NCBI GenBank assembly: GCA_001839685.1
Contig: MLAK01000709.1
Location: forward strand, 1 to 64,000
From: Tritrichomonas foetus
Lineage: Eukaryota; Parabasalia; Tritrichomonadida; Tritrichomonadidae
Length of the DNA stretch: 64,000 nucleotides
Reading direction: 5' to 3'
Shown here piece by piece: positions 19,332 through 28,738 of this stretch. The notes below the pieces were generated by a model. That model saw only the letters and a program-made list of their open reading frames with translations. It was not told the DNA's origin and did not search any database. How positions within the stretch are numbered: position 1 is the stretch's first letter; each line of letters starts with the position of its first letter. The translations under genes and the position numbers were made by a program.

Positions 19332-20771
19332 TTAGAAATTGATTTCAATACCAGCACCTTCTTCCTCTTCATCATTTGCTGCTGGTTTCCTTTGTTGTGG
19401 TTGTTGTGGTTGAGGAATTGCTTGATTTCTTCGTGAAAGGGATCCAAATGAACCTTTAGATGGAAGTTTGCTTGAATTGACTTTTGCTTCGTTTGATCCA
19501 ATAGCTGCTTGTTGTTGTCTTCTTAACGAACCAATTGATCCTGGACCAGATGGTGCGATTGCTTGTGATGGATATGTTCCTTCTGGTGTTATCAAAGGAA
19601 GGGGATATTCTTTGATATTCCAAATTTCTCTAGCATACTCAGAAATTGTTCTATCTGATGAGAAATTGCCCATATTTGCAGTTGATGTAATGCACATTTT
19701 AACCCATTTATTATGGTTTTTGTATGCTTTATCAATGTTGTTTTGAGCTTCAACGTATAATGGAAAGTCATAATTGACTAAGTATTTATCTTCATGCTCA
19801 ATTGGATACATCAAACATTCATATTCAGATGGATCACCAAACAAAACAGATCTGATTGATTGGAATACACGCTTAAGCATGGCATTAATTGGTCTCTTGT
19901 TATTTGTTGCTTTCAAATCATCGACTTGATCAGCTGTTGCACCATAGAAGAAAACATTCTCGTTACCAATTGCATTTCCAATTTCAATGTTAGCACCATC
20001 ATATGTACCAACAATAAGAGATGAGTTGAATGCGAATTTCATATTTGATGTTCCAGATGCCTCTGTTCCTGCAGTAGAAATTTGTTCATTGATATCTGCT
20101 GCAGGTATGATAATTTCAGCAAGTGATACATTGTAGTTAGGAATGAAAACAACTTTCAAAAGATCACCAACTGTTGGATCATTATTTACGACACGTGAAA
20201 CATTGTTAATTAACTTAATTAACTTTTTAGCTGCATAATATCCTGGTGCTGCTTTACCACCATAAATTATTGCACGTGGAGTCATTTCTGTTTGATCACG
20301 TTCAGATGATTCCAAGATTGTCAAGTAACGATGAATTACATGGAATATATTCAATGTTTGACGTTTGTATTCATGTATACGCTTGACTTGTATATCAAAC
20401 AATTGAAGTTCTGGATTCAATTTGATTCCCAAATGATCAAAAATATAATTGGCAAGAACACACTTGTTTGTTTGTTTCACAGAAATCCATTTTAAGAAAA
20501 AGTTAGAATCTGTGATCTTATTCATAACAGCAGTTAATTTTTCTGAATGAAGAGCCCATTCTTCACTACCAACTGCTTCAGTAATAAGTCCTGAGAGACC
20601 AGGATTGCAATGGTGAAGCCAACGACGAATTGTTACACCATTTGTTTTGTTAGTGAATTTTTCTGGAAAGATATCTGCAAAAGCTTTGAAAACATACTTC
20701 TTCATCAGATCAGAATGAATTGCTGCAACACCATTTACCATATGAGAGCCAATAACAGCAAGGTTAGCCAT
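19332..20771 (-). CDS. Glycogen phosphorylase, C-terminal half (after an in-frame stop)
   Basis: This 479-residue stretch continues the phosphorylase begun at 22193. It opens MANLAVIGSHMVNGVAAIHS, the conserved start of the second domain. It contains TNKTNGVTIRRWL, VKRIHEYKRQTLN, IYGGKAAPGY and the pyridoxal-phosphate segment EASGTSNMKFAFN with its lysine, then GTYDGANIEI. The catalytic domain ends near residue 395. A Gln/Pro/Ser-rich tail of about 85 residues follows, with basic Ser motifs and a terminal acidic cluster; I do not know this tail from other phosphorylases. Seven codons plus one TAA separate it from the N-terminal half, all in the same frame. It makes glucose 1-phosphate from glycogen in the cytosol only if both halves are joined. 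Confidence 0.85.
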   Translation of the reverse strand: MANLAVIGSHMVNGVAAIHSDLMKKYVFKAFADIFPEKFTNKTNGVTIRRWLHHCNPGLSGLITEAVGSEEWALHSEKLTAVMNKITDSNFFLKWISVKQTNKCVLANYIFDHLGIKLNPELQLFDIQVKRIHEYKRQTLNIFHVIHRYLTILESSERDQTEMTPRAIIYGGKAAPGYYAAKKLIKLINNVSRVVNNDPTVGDLLKVVFIPNYNVSLAEIIIPAADINEQISTAGTEASGTSNMKFAFNSSLIVGTYDGANIEIGNAIGNENVFFYGATADQVDDLKATNNKRPINAMLKRVFQSIRSVLFGDPSEYECLMYPIEHEDKYLVNYDFPLYVEAQNNIDKAYKNHNKWVKMCITSTANMGNFSSDRTISEYAREIWNIKEYPLPLITPEGTYPSQAIAPSGPGSIGSLRRQQQAAIGSNEAKVNSSKLPSKGSFGSLSRRNQAIPQPQQPQQRKPAANDEEEEGAGIEINF

Positions 20772-20792
20772 TCTGACTTGTTTTGGTGATGA

Positions 20793-20795
20793 TTA
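20793..20795 (-). other. In-frame TAA splitting glycogen phosphorylase
   Basis: The codons around it read Leu-Ser-Ile-Ile-Glu-TAA-Ser-Ser-Pro-Lys-Gln-Val-Arg-Met-Ala-Asn-Leu. Phosphorylases usually carry Ile-Glu-Glu here, so one change of GAA to TAA would explain the stop. There is no frameshift. Confidence 0.9.
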
Positions 20796-22193
20796 TTCAA
20801 TGATAGAAAGCTGTTCTAGAACTTTACCGTTAACTTGAAGTTTGTATTTCACAGAATCCAAGAAACTATGGTTGATTTCATAAATAATTTGAAGATGACG
20901 TGGAAGAAGATTTTCGAAGAGTGGAACAGACCATTTTTCTAGTGCCTCAGGCATTAAAGTGTGGCATGTATAACTGAAAACTTGCTGTGTAATAGTAAAT
21001 GCATCATCAAATGGGAGTTTTTCTTCATCAAGTAAAATGCGCATCAATTCTGCAACCATGATCGATGGGTGGGTATCATTTAGTTGAATTGCTGCCAAGT
21101 TTGGAAGTTCATGAATGTCAGCATTTTGCTGTGTCTTCAGACGTCTGACAATATCTTGAAGAGTTGCAGATGACATAAAGTATTCCTGCATTAAACGCAT
21201 TTCTTTTCCTTCATTAGTGTTATCATTTGGATACAAAACTGAAGTTAAATTTTCACAGCGTTGTTTGAGGGAAATTGCATCATAGTAATCACCTCCTCTA
21301 AATTTATCTTCATCAAGATCAGATGTTGGTTTTGATTCCCACAACCTTAAAGCTAATGTGTTATCAGTTGCAAATCCTGGAACTAAGAAATCATTTGCAA
21401 CAGCTTTGATTGTCATTGATGGATGCCAAACACCATTATGTACTGATCCATAGAAACCAACATTGTGAGTAACTGTTGGCTTTTGGACACGCCATGGATC
21501 ACCAAAGTTTAACCAGTAATCTGGTATTTCAATTTGACCGCCATCTTCACCAATCATCTGTTTGAACATACCATAATTGTACATCAAACCATATCCCCAA
21601 GCTGGGAGATTCAAGGTTGCCAGTGAATCCATAAAGCATGCTGCAAGACGACCAAGACCACCATTTCCAAGACCAGGATCATATTCTTCGTGGAATATTT
21701 GATCAATTTGGACATCAAGTTCTTGTAAAGAATCACGATATAAATCTTCAAGTTCAAGGTTTAATAAAGCATTTCTCAAGAACCTTCCCATTAAGAATTC
21801 AATGGAAACATAATACACTTGTTTGCATTTTGACGATATAAAGTATTCCATTGTATCATTAAAGAGTTCAATTAAACGATCTCTCACTGAGAATGAAGCA
21901 GCTAAATATGCTGAAAACTTATCAAAGCTGAACCTTGAACGTGCCAATGTGTACTCAATGTGGTTAACAAATGAAATTTGAACAGAATTCTTTTCAGCTG
22001 GTATATAATCAGCCATTAACTTCCAGAGGAGTGCATGACGAGCATTCTCATGATCATCACCATCGACAACATGAACATTTTTCGCTAGTTCATCAATAGG
22101 GGTTTTCTTAACAAGTGATGGTGGTGCAACCTGTTCAGAAGTTTGCAAGAATGGCCGAACAGTATTTCGCTTAGCTATTGGGGCTTTTGACAT
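20793..22193 (-). CDS. Glycogen phosphorylase, N-terminal half (ends at a premature stop)
   Basis: These are 466 residues of the GT35 glycogen/starch phosphorylase family from the true ATG at 22193. Recognisable blocks are VYYVSIEFLMGRFLRNALLN, GLGNGGLGRLAACFMDSLAT, PAWGYGLMYNYGMFKQ and LNDTHPSIMVAELMR. The half ends LSIIE and a TAA, within the domain linker, so alone it lacks the pyridoxal-phosphate site and cannot work. Reading through the stop would give about 953 residues, normal for a eukaryotic phosphorylase with a C-terminal tail. Options are a sequencing error, a nonsense allele in a multicopy family, or readthrough. No Inr-like box is obvious before the start. Confidence 0.9.
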   Translation of the reverse strand: MSKAPIAKRNTVRPFLQTSEQVAPPSLVKKTPIDELAKNVHVVDGDDHENARHALLWKLMADYIPAEKNSVQISFVNHIEYTLARSRFSFDKFSAYLAASFSVRDRLIELFNDTMEYFISSKCKQVYYVSIEFLMGRFLRNALLNLELEDLYRDSLQELDVQIDQIFHEEYDPGLGNGGLGRLAACFMDSLATLNLPAWGYGLMYNYGMFKQMIGEDGGQIEIPDYWLNFGDPWRVQKPTVTHNVGFYGSVHNGVWHPSMTIKAVANDFLVPGFATDNTLALRLWESKPTSDLDEDKFRGGDYYDAISLKQRCENLTSVLYPNDNTNEGKEMRLMQEYFMSSATLQDIVRRLKTQQNADIHELPNLAAIQLNDTHPSIMVAELMRILLDEEKLPFDDAFTITQQVFSYTCHTLMPEALEKWSVPLFENLLPRHLQIIYEINHSFLDSVKYKLQVNGKVLEQLSIIE

Positions 22194-23039
22194 TGTGGTT
22201 GTTTATAATAAAATAAAATGCAGTTTCTCAGAAAAAGGTATTCCCTGTTTTTCGATCGCATCAACTCAAATATTGTATTATATTGTTTCGATTTCACGAA
22301 ATAATACAGATAAGAATATGGAAAAAGATAAGATTGAAAACTTAAAACTCTGAATTAGAAAAGCATTCATAATTGTCCGAATAGAATTGGAAAAAGGTCA
22401 TTAGAATTCTGTGTTTGATGTGTTCATATTCAATTCTTTAGAAATTTTGTGAATTGACTGGTCATATTTCCAAAAATAATTCTGAGTTTCCCATCAAAAT
22501 GATTTCATCTTATTGGATGAAGTGAGTATTTTCACAGTTGAAGAAGAGGAAGCAATAGTTATTTTGACTTCTAGACAAATGACTTTTCAGAGTCTGAATT
22601 TGATTCAGACAGGGCAAAAATTTGTCGACGGTTGAATTTTCAAACTGTTTAGTTCATTTTATTTCGGTTTGAGAATAACTTGTTTTTCATCTAATTTAGA
22701 AGGATTTTTATCAAAAAAATGAGCCGAAAAATAATCCCAAGAAGGAATGAAAAGATTATGTTTGAAATTTGAATCAACATCAATATAAATGAAGTATGAC
22801 CAAATACTAATCTATGAAATTGTGTTTATGAATGAGCTGAAGGATACAATGTTTCAAAATTGTTATTCCTATGAAAATGAATAATCAAAGGTTAAAAACT
22901 AAAAAGAAGTAGGAGTAGATTTTCAAATCATATTGTTTTAAATTAATCGAACAGCATGAGAGGAATATTAATGTACATCCAATAGTTAGTTTGTTATTTG
23001 AAATACTTAAAGTTTAAACTCTTATTAGGAAGACAGATT
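22194..23039. other. Intergenic between phosphorylase and tRNA
   Basis: No open frame or repeat of note. AT-rich with scattered homopolymer runs. Confidence 0.5.
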
Positions 23040-23110
23040 TCCGGCGTCGTTCATCGGTTAGGATACACGGTTCTCATCCGTGGGAGCGGGGTTCGACTCC
23101 CCGCGCCGGA
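23040..23110 (+). tRNA. tRNA-Glu, anticodon CTC
   Basis: This is a complete 71-nt cloverleaf. Acceptor TCCGGCG pairs with CGCCGGA, the D arm is GTTC...GGAT and the anticodon stem is CACGG/CCGTG. The loop is TTCTCAT, giving anticodon CTC (23073-23075), which reads GAG. The T arm is CGGGG/CCCCG. Internal promoter boxes are present: box A near 23047-23058 and box B GGTTCGACTCC at 23090-23100. It has no intron. The 3' CCA is not encoded, as in eukaryotic nuclear genes. Confidence 0.97.
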
Positions 23111-23111
23111 G

Positions 23112-23118
23112 TTTTTTT
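23112..23118 (+). terminator. RNA polymerase III terminator (T7)
   Basis: A run of seven Ts begins two bases after the discriminator end of tRNA-Glu, the standard Pol III stop. Confidence 0.85.
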
Positions 23119-24211
23119 CCAAAAAAAAAAATAAATTCTACCCACAATGTTATTATCCTTTGTATCTTTTTATTTCTTATAATTTAGAATATCTGACATT
23201 TATATAATCACTTATCCGTTTATTCACTTTGAATTCCGAATTTATTCATTCAATCTTTTTTCAACATCCAATTTATTTCTCGATTTTTTTATCCCCAAAA
23301 CATTATTATTTTCAACTTCATTTCATCTTTTATTTTTTTAACCAGGAGAATATCTTTTTTCATATAATATTATCCATTCACAATCTCCAGTTTTCCACCA
23401 GGCAGACTGAGTGTCAGTCAACAAACACTAAACTCCTTCTAAAATCACACTGTACTCATGCCAGAAACAGTTGCTCTTAGATACATGAGAATGTGATCAA
23501 AAAAGCACAGATTTATAAATTGGACAGCTTCACCTGCAGAGATTTATTTAGGAAATTGATTCACATTTTCTTAACGATCTCTCAATCTTCTGCTAATGGG
23601 AACTTCCAAGACACAGCTGAAGAAGACCTTCTATACTTGTTTGAAGATACCATTTTTTGTGCACAACGTGACAATCGTTACTATAAGAGAACGTGATATT
23701 CTATTTCCTCTTCCAATCCATGTCAATTGATGATAATTATAATTCATAATATAAATAATAAAACTAGTCATGATAAAATAAATTACCATAATCATAATTC
23801 TATTATCTTCTTATAGAAATTGCACATAAAATCCACGTTGGCTAATTCATAAAAGGAAATTATCTCATAAAATACGAAATGAATTTCCAGTATTGACAAA
23901 AATAAATGGAAGGAAAAGTATTTATCCTTTCTTTAACTAATTTGATCAAAATTAGCTAAAAGGTGACTATTGTAATAAATGATATTATTAATGTAATTAA
24001 ATAATTCATGAAATTATTCAGCATAAGAGATCATTATTTTAATTAAATGAAAACAAAAATACGAGACAATAATCCAATTTCATTTATGGAAATTTACATT
24101 TTTATTTACATTCTAAACACACATATAAATATCAACAAATCAAAATTATAATTATAATTTTGATGTAATGCTTTCAAGTGGAGACAAATCTTTCAAATTT
24201 TTAGGTGGAAA
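23119..24211. other. Intergenic; possible small relic and a palindrome
   Basis: At 23493-23696 a 67-codon frame without ATG (ISQSSANGNFQDTAEEDLLY) has noticeably higher GC and protein-like composition. It may be a gene relic, but I cannot place it. A perfect 26-bp palindrome is at 24139-24164. The rest is plain AT-rich DNA. Confidence 0.4.
24139..24164. repeat. Perfect 26-bp palindrome
   Basis: ATCAAAATTATAA is followed directly by its exact reverse complement. It lies just past the 3' end of the kinase pseudogene. Confidence 0.5.
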
Positions 24212-24990
24212 TTAACATGTAATATCAGGAGCAATGATATTGACTTGTGACTTTTCATGATAACAAATCTTACAATTATTGAGGTTGAAAAATGGAGCAT
24301 GACTTTTCCTGGAATTTTTATAATACATAATAATGTTGGTTTTCGTTTTTGGTCAAGTATTTTTGGAAAATCTTGAAGAGATGCTTCGAAAGAGATTACA
24401 AGAATTATTTTTTGAAGACATTTGTCTCGATGAATTTTGATTTTCTTCATTATATGAGTTTATCGGTTTCGTTTCTTTCTTTCTTAGTATTATTAATGGA
24501 AGTATTATTGAAGTTATTTTGTTTTGATGCTTTTTTAACCCAAGAATATGTAATCATATCTTCAATTGAATACTTTTTTCTAAGTCTTTTTCAAGCAAAT
24601 TTAGAAGTAAATCTCGTAATTCTGATGAAATATTCTAATTTTCTGGAAAGTTTAATAATTGATTTACGATATTATCAGCATTTACTACTAGTTTTGTATG
24701 ATAAAATGGAAGGATTCCAAAAATCATTCCATATCAAACAATTCTTAAACTCCAAACATTAGATATATCTGTATGAGCTTTTTCAGTAATAGTATCTGGT
24801 GAAATATATGCAAGTGAACAAAAAAATGCAGTTTTAATGAGTTATGAGAGAACATTTCATGAAAATACCTAATCGATTAATGTAATTTGTGAATCAGCGT
24901 GAATTACCAAATTTTCCATTCGAGTATCTCTGTGAAAACCACCATAATCATCTTTTTTATATTGAGTTCAACGAATTAAATATCAAAAAC
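24212..24990 (-). pseudogene. Protein-kinase pseudogene (Ser/Thr kinase C-lobe)
   Basis: Read on the minus strand, pieces of a kinase catalytic domain appear in order but in changing frames. At 24952-24872 a catalytic loop reads GFHRDTRMENLVIHADSQ and LID, then a stop. At 24820-24713 subdomains VIII-IX read SLAYISPDTITEKAH and DISNVWSLRIV, then a stop and YGMIFGI. At about 24650-24575 the C-lobe reads FPEN, stop, NISSELRDLLLNLLEKDLEK. After a frameshift comes KKYSIEDMITYSWVKKASKQ. A tail PGKSHAPFFNLNNCKICYHE runs to a stop at 24212-24214. HRD is intact, but DFG is lost to a stop and at least three stops and one frameshift are present. The N-lobe is unrecognisable. This is a dead member of the large trichomonad kinome (CAMK-like by motif). 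Confidence 0.8.
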
Positions 24991-25434
24991 AATGAATTTT
25001 GGAAATCAGATTTTAATGTGAATATTGATTTTTCTTAATGAGGAGAATTTTAGCTAAAATTTTAACGAACACTTCACATGATACTGTAATATGATATTAA
25101 TATATTGAGTAACCAATAAATCAGACATATTTATTGATCATCAATTTTGTACAAATAAAAAGTGTTCAATTCATAAATGGATTGCTAAAAAAGTCTTTTC
25201 CTGAATCATGCAAATTAAAAAAATGAACAATTTCATCAAAAAGAGTGAATTAGAAAGCAAATAATATTATTTTCATTTTCTGGATTCAAATTTTCCTAAG
25301 TTAACAAAAAGTCAGAGAGATAATCAACAACTGATTCCAAGTAACCTGCTAAATTTGTGTTTTCGACAGAAAAATAAGAAAAATTTCGAGATTTATGTTT
25401 AACAATAAATAAAGTGAAGTAAATTCTAGGAAAT
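24991..25434. other. Intergenic, probably degraded 5' part of the kinase relic
   Basis: The minus strand has short protein-like pieces (for example CEVFVKILAKILLIKKN near 25078-25032) where the rest of the kinase N-lobe and alpha-helix region would be. None can be aligned with confidence. Confidence 0.3.
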
Positions 25435-25974
25435 CTATTTCTTTGCGTAAATTTCCTCCTTAAGGACACCAATAACTGGCATGTTGCGATATTTGTTATT
25501 GTAATCGAATCCATAGCCGACGATGAATTTGTCAACAACATGGAAGCCGCAGTAATCGATTGGAACTTCGTAAGCCTTCTTGACGTCTTTATCGCAAAGA
25601 ACGCAAATCTTGAGTGAGGCTGGATTTCTTGAAAGCAAGTTGTATCTCAATTGGTACATTGTGAGACCAGTATCGATGATGTCCTCAATGATTATGACGT
25701 GGCGGCCTTCAATGTTGTATTTGAGATCTTTTGTAATCATCAAATTGCCAGAAGATTTCGTTCCTGAGTAGCTGGAGGCGATGATATAGTCTGGATAAAC
25801 TGGGAAGTCGAGTTTCTTCACAAGGTCGGTGAAGAAGAAAATTGCGCCAGTGAGGACGCAAACGAGAATTGGATCTTTGTCGCGGTATTCCTTAGAAAGT
25901 TCTGCAGCAAGTTCTGTAACACGTGCTTCGATGGCTTTTTGATCGTAGAGTACTTCACAGAGATCTTTTTGCAT
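25435..25974 (-). CDS. Hypoxanthine-guanine(-xanthine) phosphoribosyltransferase
   Basis: This 179-residue type I phosphoribosyltransferase makes IMP, GMP and perhaps XMP from free purines and PRPP. Parabasalids cannot make purines de novo, so salvage is essential. Motifs seen are CVLTGAIFFFTDLV near the N-terminal PPi loop, SSYSGTKSSGNL (flexible catalytic loop), the PRPP-binding EDIIDTGLT (97-105), Lys-Lys-Ala-Tyr then VPIDYCGF, and GYGFDYNNKYRNMP (metal and PPi contacts). It closely resembles the well-studied T. foetus enzyme in length and motif order but differs at many positions as I recall that protein. It is therefore an orthologue in a related species or a paralogue. TCACT and TCATA initiator-like boxes lie 20-25 nt upstream. 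Confidence 0.95.
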   Translation of the reverse strand: MQKDLCEVLYDQKAIEARVTELAAELSKEYRDKDPILVCVLTGAIFFFTDLVKKLDFPVYPDYIIASSYSGTKSSGNLMITKDLKYNIEGRHVIIIEDIIDTGLTMYQLRYNLLSRNPASLKICVLCDKDVKKAYEVPIDYCGFHVVDKFIVGYGFDYNNKYRNMPVIGVLKEEIYAKK

Positions 25975-25991
25975 TTTTGATGAAGAAAAAG

Positions 25992-25996
25992 AGTGA
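25992..25996 (-). promoter_or_regulatory. Initiator (Inr) TCACT
   Basis: On the minus strand the +1 A at 25994 is 20 nt before the phosphoribosyltransferase ATG. An overlapping upstream TCATA (25997-26001) is an alternative. Confidence 0.45.
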
Positions 25997-26703
25997 TATG
26001 AGGATTCATAGGATTCTCAAATCGAGAACATTGAATAGATTGAAAGAATATCAAATCACCATTTATTCAATCTTTCGGTTAAATTCAAAACTGTCAAATC
26101 TGTTATTCTATTCAAATTCTTCAAATCTATGATTAATAACTATGAAAAATCTTTATTTTGCCATACATAAACATTTTAATAGATCATTATTCATATTACA
26201 GGTACTATCACTATATTTGAATAATAATAAATTTATTATTTAGTGATTATATTATTTGTACATCATGATACCATCGAATTAATGTTTAACTCAATTGCTT
26301 TTACAATTGTATGAGTTTGAGAGACGTAATGAACGGAGTGACCATATCCTAACATTCGAAATAAAAGACCATTTAGTAACAGAATTTCTACCGAAAAGAA
26401 TTATTGAAAAAGTGGTTTCATTCTTATTCGTTTTTTAGCTATTGAAATGCTGCAATCTTACAAGTGATATTTACTCTATTCAACTTTTCTTTTTTAGGGA
26501 TTTTTTCACCTAGTTTTCGAACAATATTCACACATCAAGAAATATTTCTATCATGAAAACATCTGTTTTTCTTTGCTTTGAGCATTAGGGATCCTTCAAA
26601 ATTCGTATAATATTCAAAATACATAGATGATACGTCATACATAATCATGAAGTTTATAATGAAAATACAAACAGTTTATAGAATAAAGAAAATAATGAGT
26701 GGA
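25997..26703. other. Intergenic, no gene seen
   Basis: AT-rich, with no frame of note. Copy 3 of the 12-bp motif lies at 26509-26520. Confidence 0.5.
26509..26520 (+). repeat. 12-bp intergenic motif, copy 3 of 3
   Basis: Exact copy of CCTAGTTTTCGA, preceded here by TTTTTTCA; see 919-930. Confidence 0.4.
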
Positions 26704-27891
26704 TCATCTGAGCGTGTTTGGGACACTTTTTATGTTTGTTCTCAGGTCCCAAAACTGAAGTGGATCATTTTCTGTCAATGTCGCTAACGTGTTGTGGTCA
26801 GGGGATATTGCTGCATATAAAACTCTGTTTTTATGGCCCTTAATTTGTGCAGTATTCTTAAGATCGGTCTCATTCCAGAAGAAAATGTTATTTGAATTAA
26901 ATCCTTGTGTCGAAATGATTTCATTGTTATTTTTCGACCAAAAAAGGTTACAAATTTGTGATGCAACATCAACTTGCTTATCGATTTTTCCATTTTGTGT
27001 GTTCCAAATTTTAATTGTGCGATCTGTCAATCCTCCACCAGTAGCGATAAGATCTGGGGTTTTTGGTGACCATGATATTGGATGGATGACAGAAGTATGA
27101 TCTTTATTGATTGAAATTGGTTGTTCTAAATTTCGGATATCGAATATTGAGACTAACGTATTTTGATGGCTAACAGCTATTTTTTTCCCATCTGGTGAAA
27201 AAACAGCCCTTGAACATTGATTTCCAACGCATTTTTGAATCGAGTTATTATTTGATGACTGCTTTGCTCGGAAATCAGAAATGCAAACAAAACCAGCCTC
27301 ATGAGCAGAAATGAAAATATTTTCAGAGGTGTCAATTGAATATACAACTGAATCGACATTCTGAAATGTCGTAATTGGCTTTTCGGTATCGACATCAAAT
27401 AGGCGAACAGGGCCGAGCAAAGAACCGAGAGCAAGGATGCTTCCACTAGAATTGAATTTAAGGGATACTGCGTCAGCAGAACTACAGTGAAATTTTTGTT
27501 TTGTATATGTTCTTGGATTAATCAAAACTGTTTTCGTGTCTAAAGCAAGGGCAATGATATCTTTAGCTGACCAATCAATTGGACAAAAGTTATAATCGTC
27601 CAAAGGGTCATTTATCGGAATAGCCTTTATTGGATGATTGGGAACGCGTCGTCTTGTTTGAGATTTTATTAGCGGGCTTGTTAGAAAAGGTGAATAAATG
27701 CTGCTTTTTATCAATGATGGATCAAAAAAAGTGACTTTATCTTTTTTAGGAAATAAAACCATAGGCGGGATTAAACTTTGGTTAATTCGTACATCTTTCC
27801 CTTGTTTTGACTTTTTGGAGACAGCTGTTAATCTATCTCGGTGAAAGCGTGGAGATCGAGGAGATTTTTCAAGTTTTAGTTCATAATCCAT
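26704..27891 (-). CDS. Cdc20/Cdh1 (Fizzy)-family WD40 protein, APC/C activator
   Basis: This 395-residue protein has a basic N-terminal arm (about 1-85) followed by a seven-bladed WD40 propeller. Cdc20-specific stretches are PINDPLDDYNFCPIDWSAKD at the arm-propeller junction, WSPKTPDLIATGGGLTDRTI with KIWN, and the last blades QICNLFWSKNNNEIISTQGF and KGHKNRVLYAAISPDHNTLA. Cdc20 and Cdh1 recruit substrates to the anaphase-promoting complex in mitosis. The N-terminal DRLTAV could stand in for the C-box, although the usual DR-(F/Y)-I-P is absent. The chain ends Asn-Thr-Leu-Arg, close to the Ile-Arg tail that docks on the APC/C. It is a compact member of the family. Confidence 0.88.
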   Translation of the reverse strand: MDYELKLEKSPRSPRFHRDRLTAVSKKSKQGKDVRINQSLIPPMVLFPKKDKVTFFDPSLIKSSIYSPFLTSPLIKSQTRRRVPNHPIKAIPINDPLDDYNFCPIDWSAKDIIALALDTKTVLINPRTYTKQKFHCSSADAVSLKFNSSGSILALGSLLGPVRLFDVDTEKPITTFQNVDSVVYSIDTSENIFISAHEAGFVCISDFRAKQSSNNNSIQKCVGNQCSRAVFSPDGKKIAVSHQNTLVSIFDIRNLEQPISINKDHTSVIHPISWSPKTPDLIATGGGLTDRTIKIWNTQNGKIDKQVDVASQICNLFWSKNNNEIISTQGFNSNNIFFWNETDLKNTAQIKGHKNRVLYAAISPDHNTLATLTENDPLQFWDLRTNIKSVPNTLR

Positions 27892-28738
27892 AATTTATGA
27901 CTATTTCTAAACGTGCATACTTTTTGAATATAATTGAATAGATAAATTTATTCAAAAATCAATAAGAATTAAAACGCTTTTATCTGAAGCAAAAATCTAT
28001 TTTATATGGATTTAATCTTATATTTATAAAAAGTATTATTTATTATATGTAATTTAGAAAGTAGTAACCATTTCCCGGCAAGATAACTCGATTACAGGAA
28101 AATATTTTTATGTCATCGACCAACCAAATATAAATTCAAAGGAATTATCGTTGCCTAAACCATTCCATGAGAAAGCCAAAGATCATCAGTTCTTTAAAAT
28201 TTACATGTTATTACTAAAAAGAAATTCATTACTTCCCATAATTTCTCCTGATAAAGAAATGAATTCATTATTTTAATCATTCGTCAGAAATTATAATAAA
28301 AGCTCAATATTCGAATATTATTCATTAATGAATAAAGTGATGATTCATTTCTAACTAAAGCATTATTTCCCAAAAATGAAATTCATTTTTGGGAAATTGA
28401 TGTTTTTATATTTTATTTTCAACAGGAAATTATTGATTATAAATTATAAATCTAATGAAGAGACAAAATAATGAAGTTAGAAGGAAATATAACTTTTCTC
28501 AAGATTGATACCTGAAATTCTGCCGGCAATTTTTGAATAAAAACTACTCTCGTGAATGTACTCAGCATGACCCTCACAAATCTAATTGATTTGATAATGT
28601 TTTAATTCAGGATCCCATCATGATTGGAATTCGTATCTATTGATAAGGGTTATTTACATATTCAAGAAATTAGCCATTTATAAAAGAATTATTTCACCAT
28701 AATAATTCAATTATATCGACGTTTATTTCAAATACCAA
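27892..28738. other. Intergenic between divergent genes, palindrome-rich
   Basis: No coding potential. Three perfect palindromes cluster at 28306-28397. Confidence 0.6.
28306..28397. repeat. Cluster of three perfect palindromes
   Basis: The first is AATATTCGAATATT at 28306-28319. The second, overlapping it, is TTATTCATTAATGAATAA at 28318-28335. The third, about 30 bp on, has 16-bp arms around a single A: ATTTCCCAAAAATGAA at 28365-28380 and its exact complement at 28382-28397. The block lies about 340 bp before the next start codon, between two divergently transcribed genes. Confidence 0.65.

Noticed and set aside
24349..24762. Plus-strand frame of 137 codons, very hydrophobic
   Set aside because: It starts at TTG and is the antisense shadow of the kinase pseudogene, whose blocks are clear on the minus strand.
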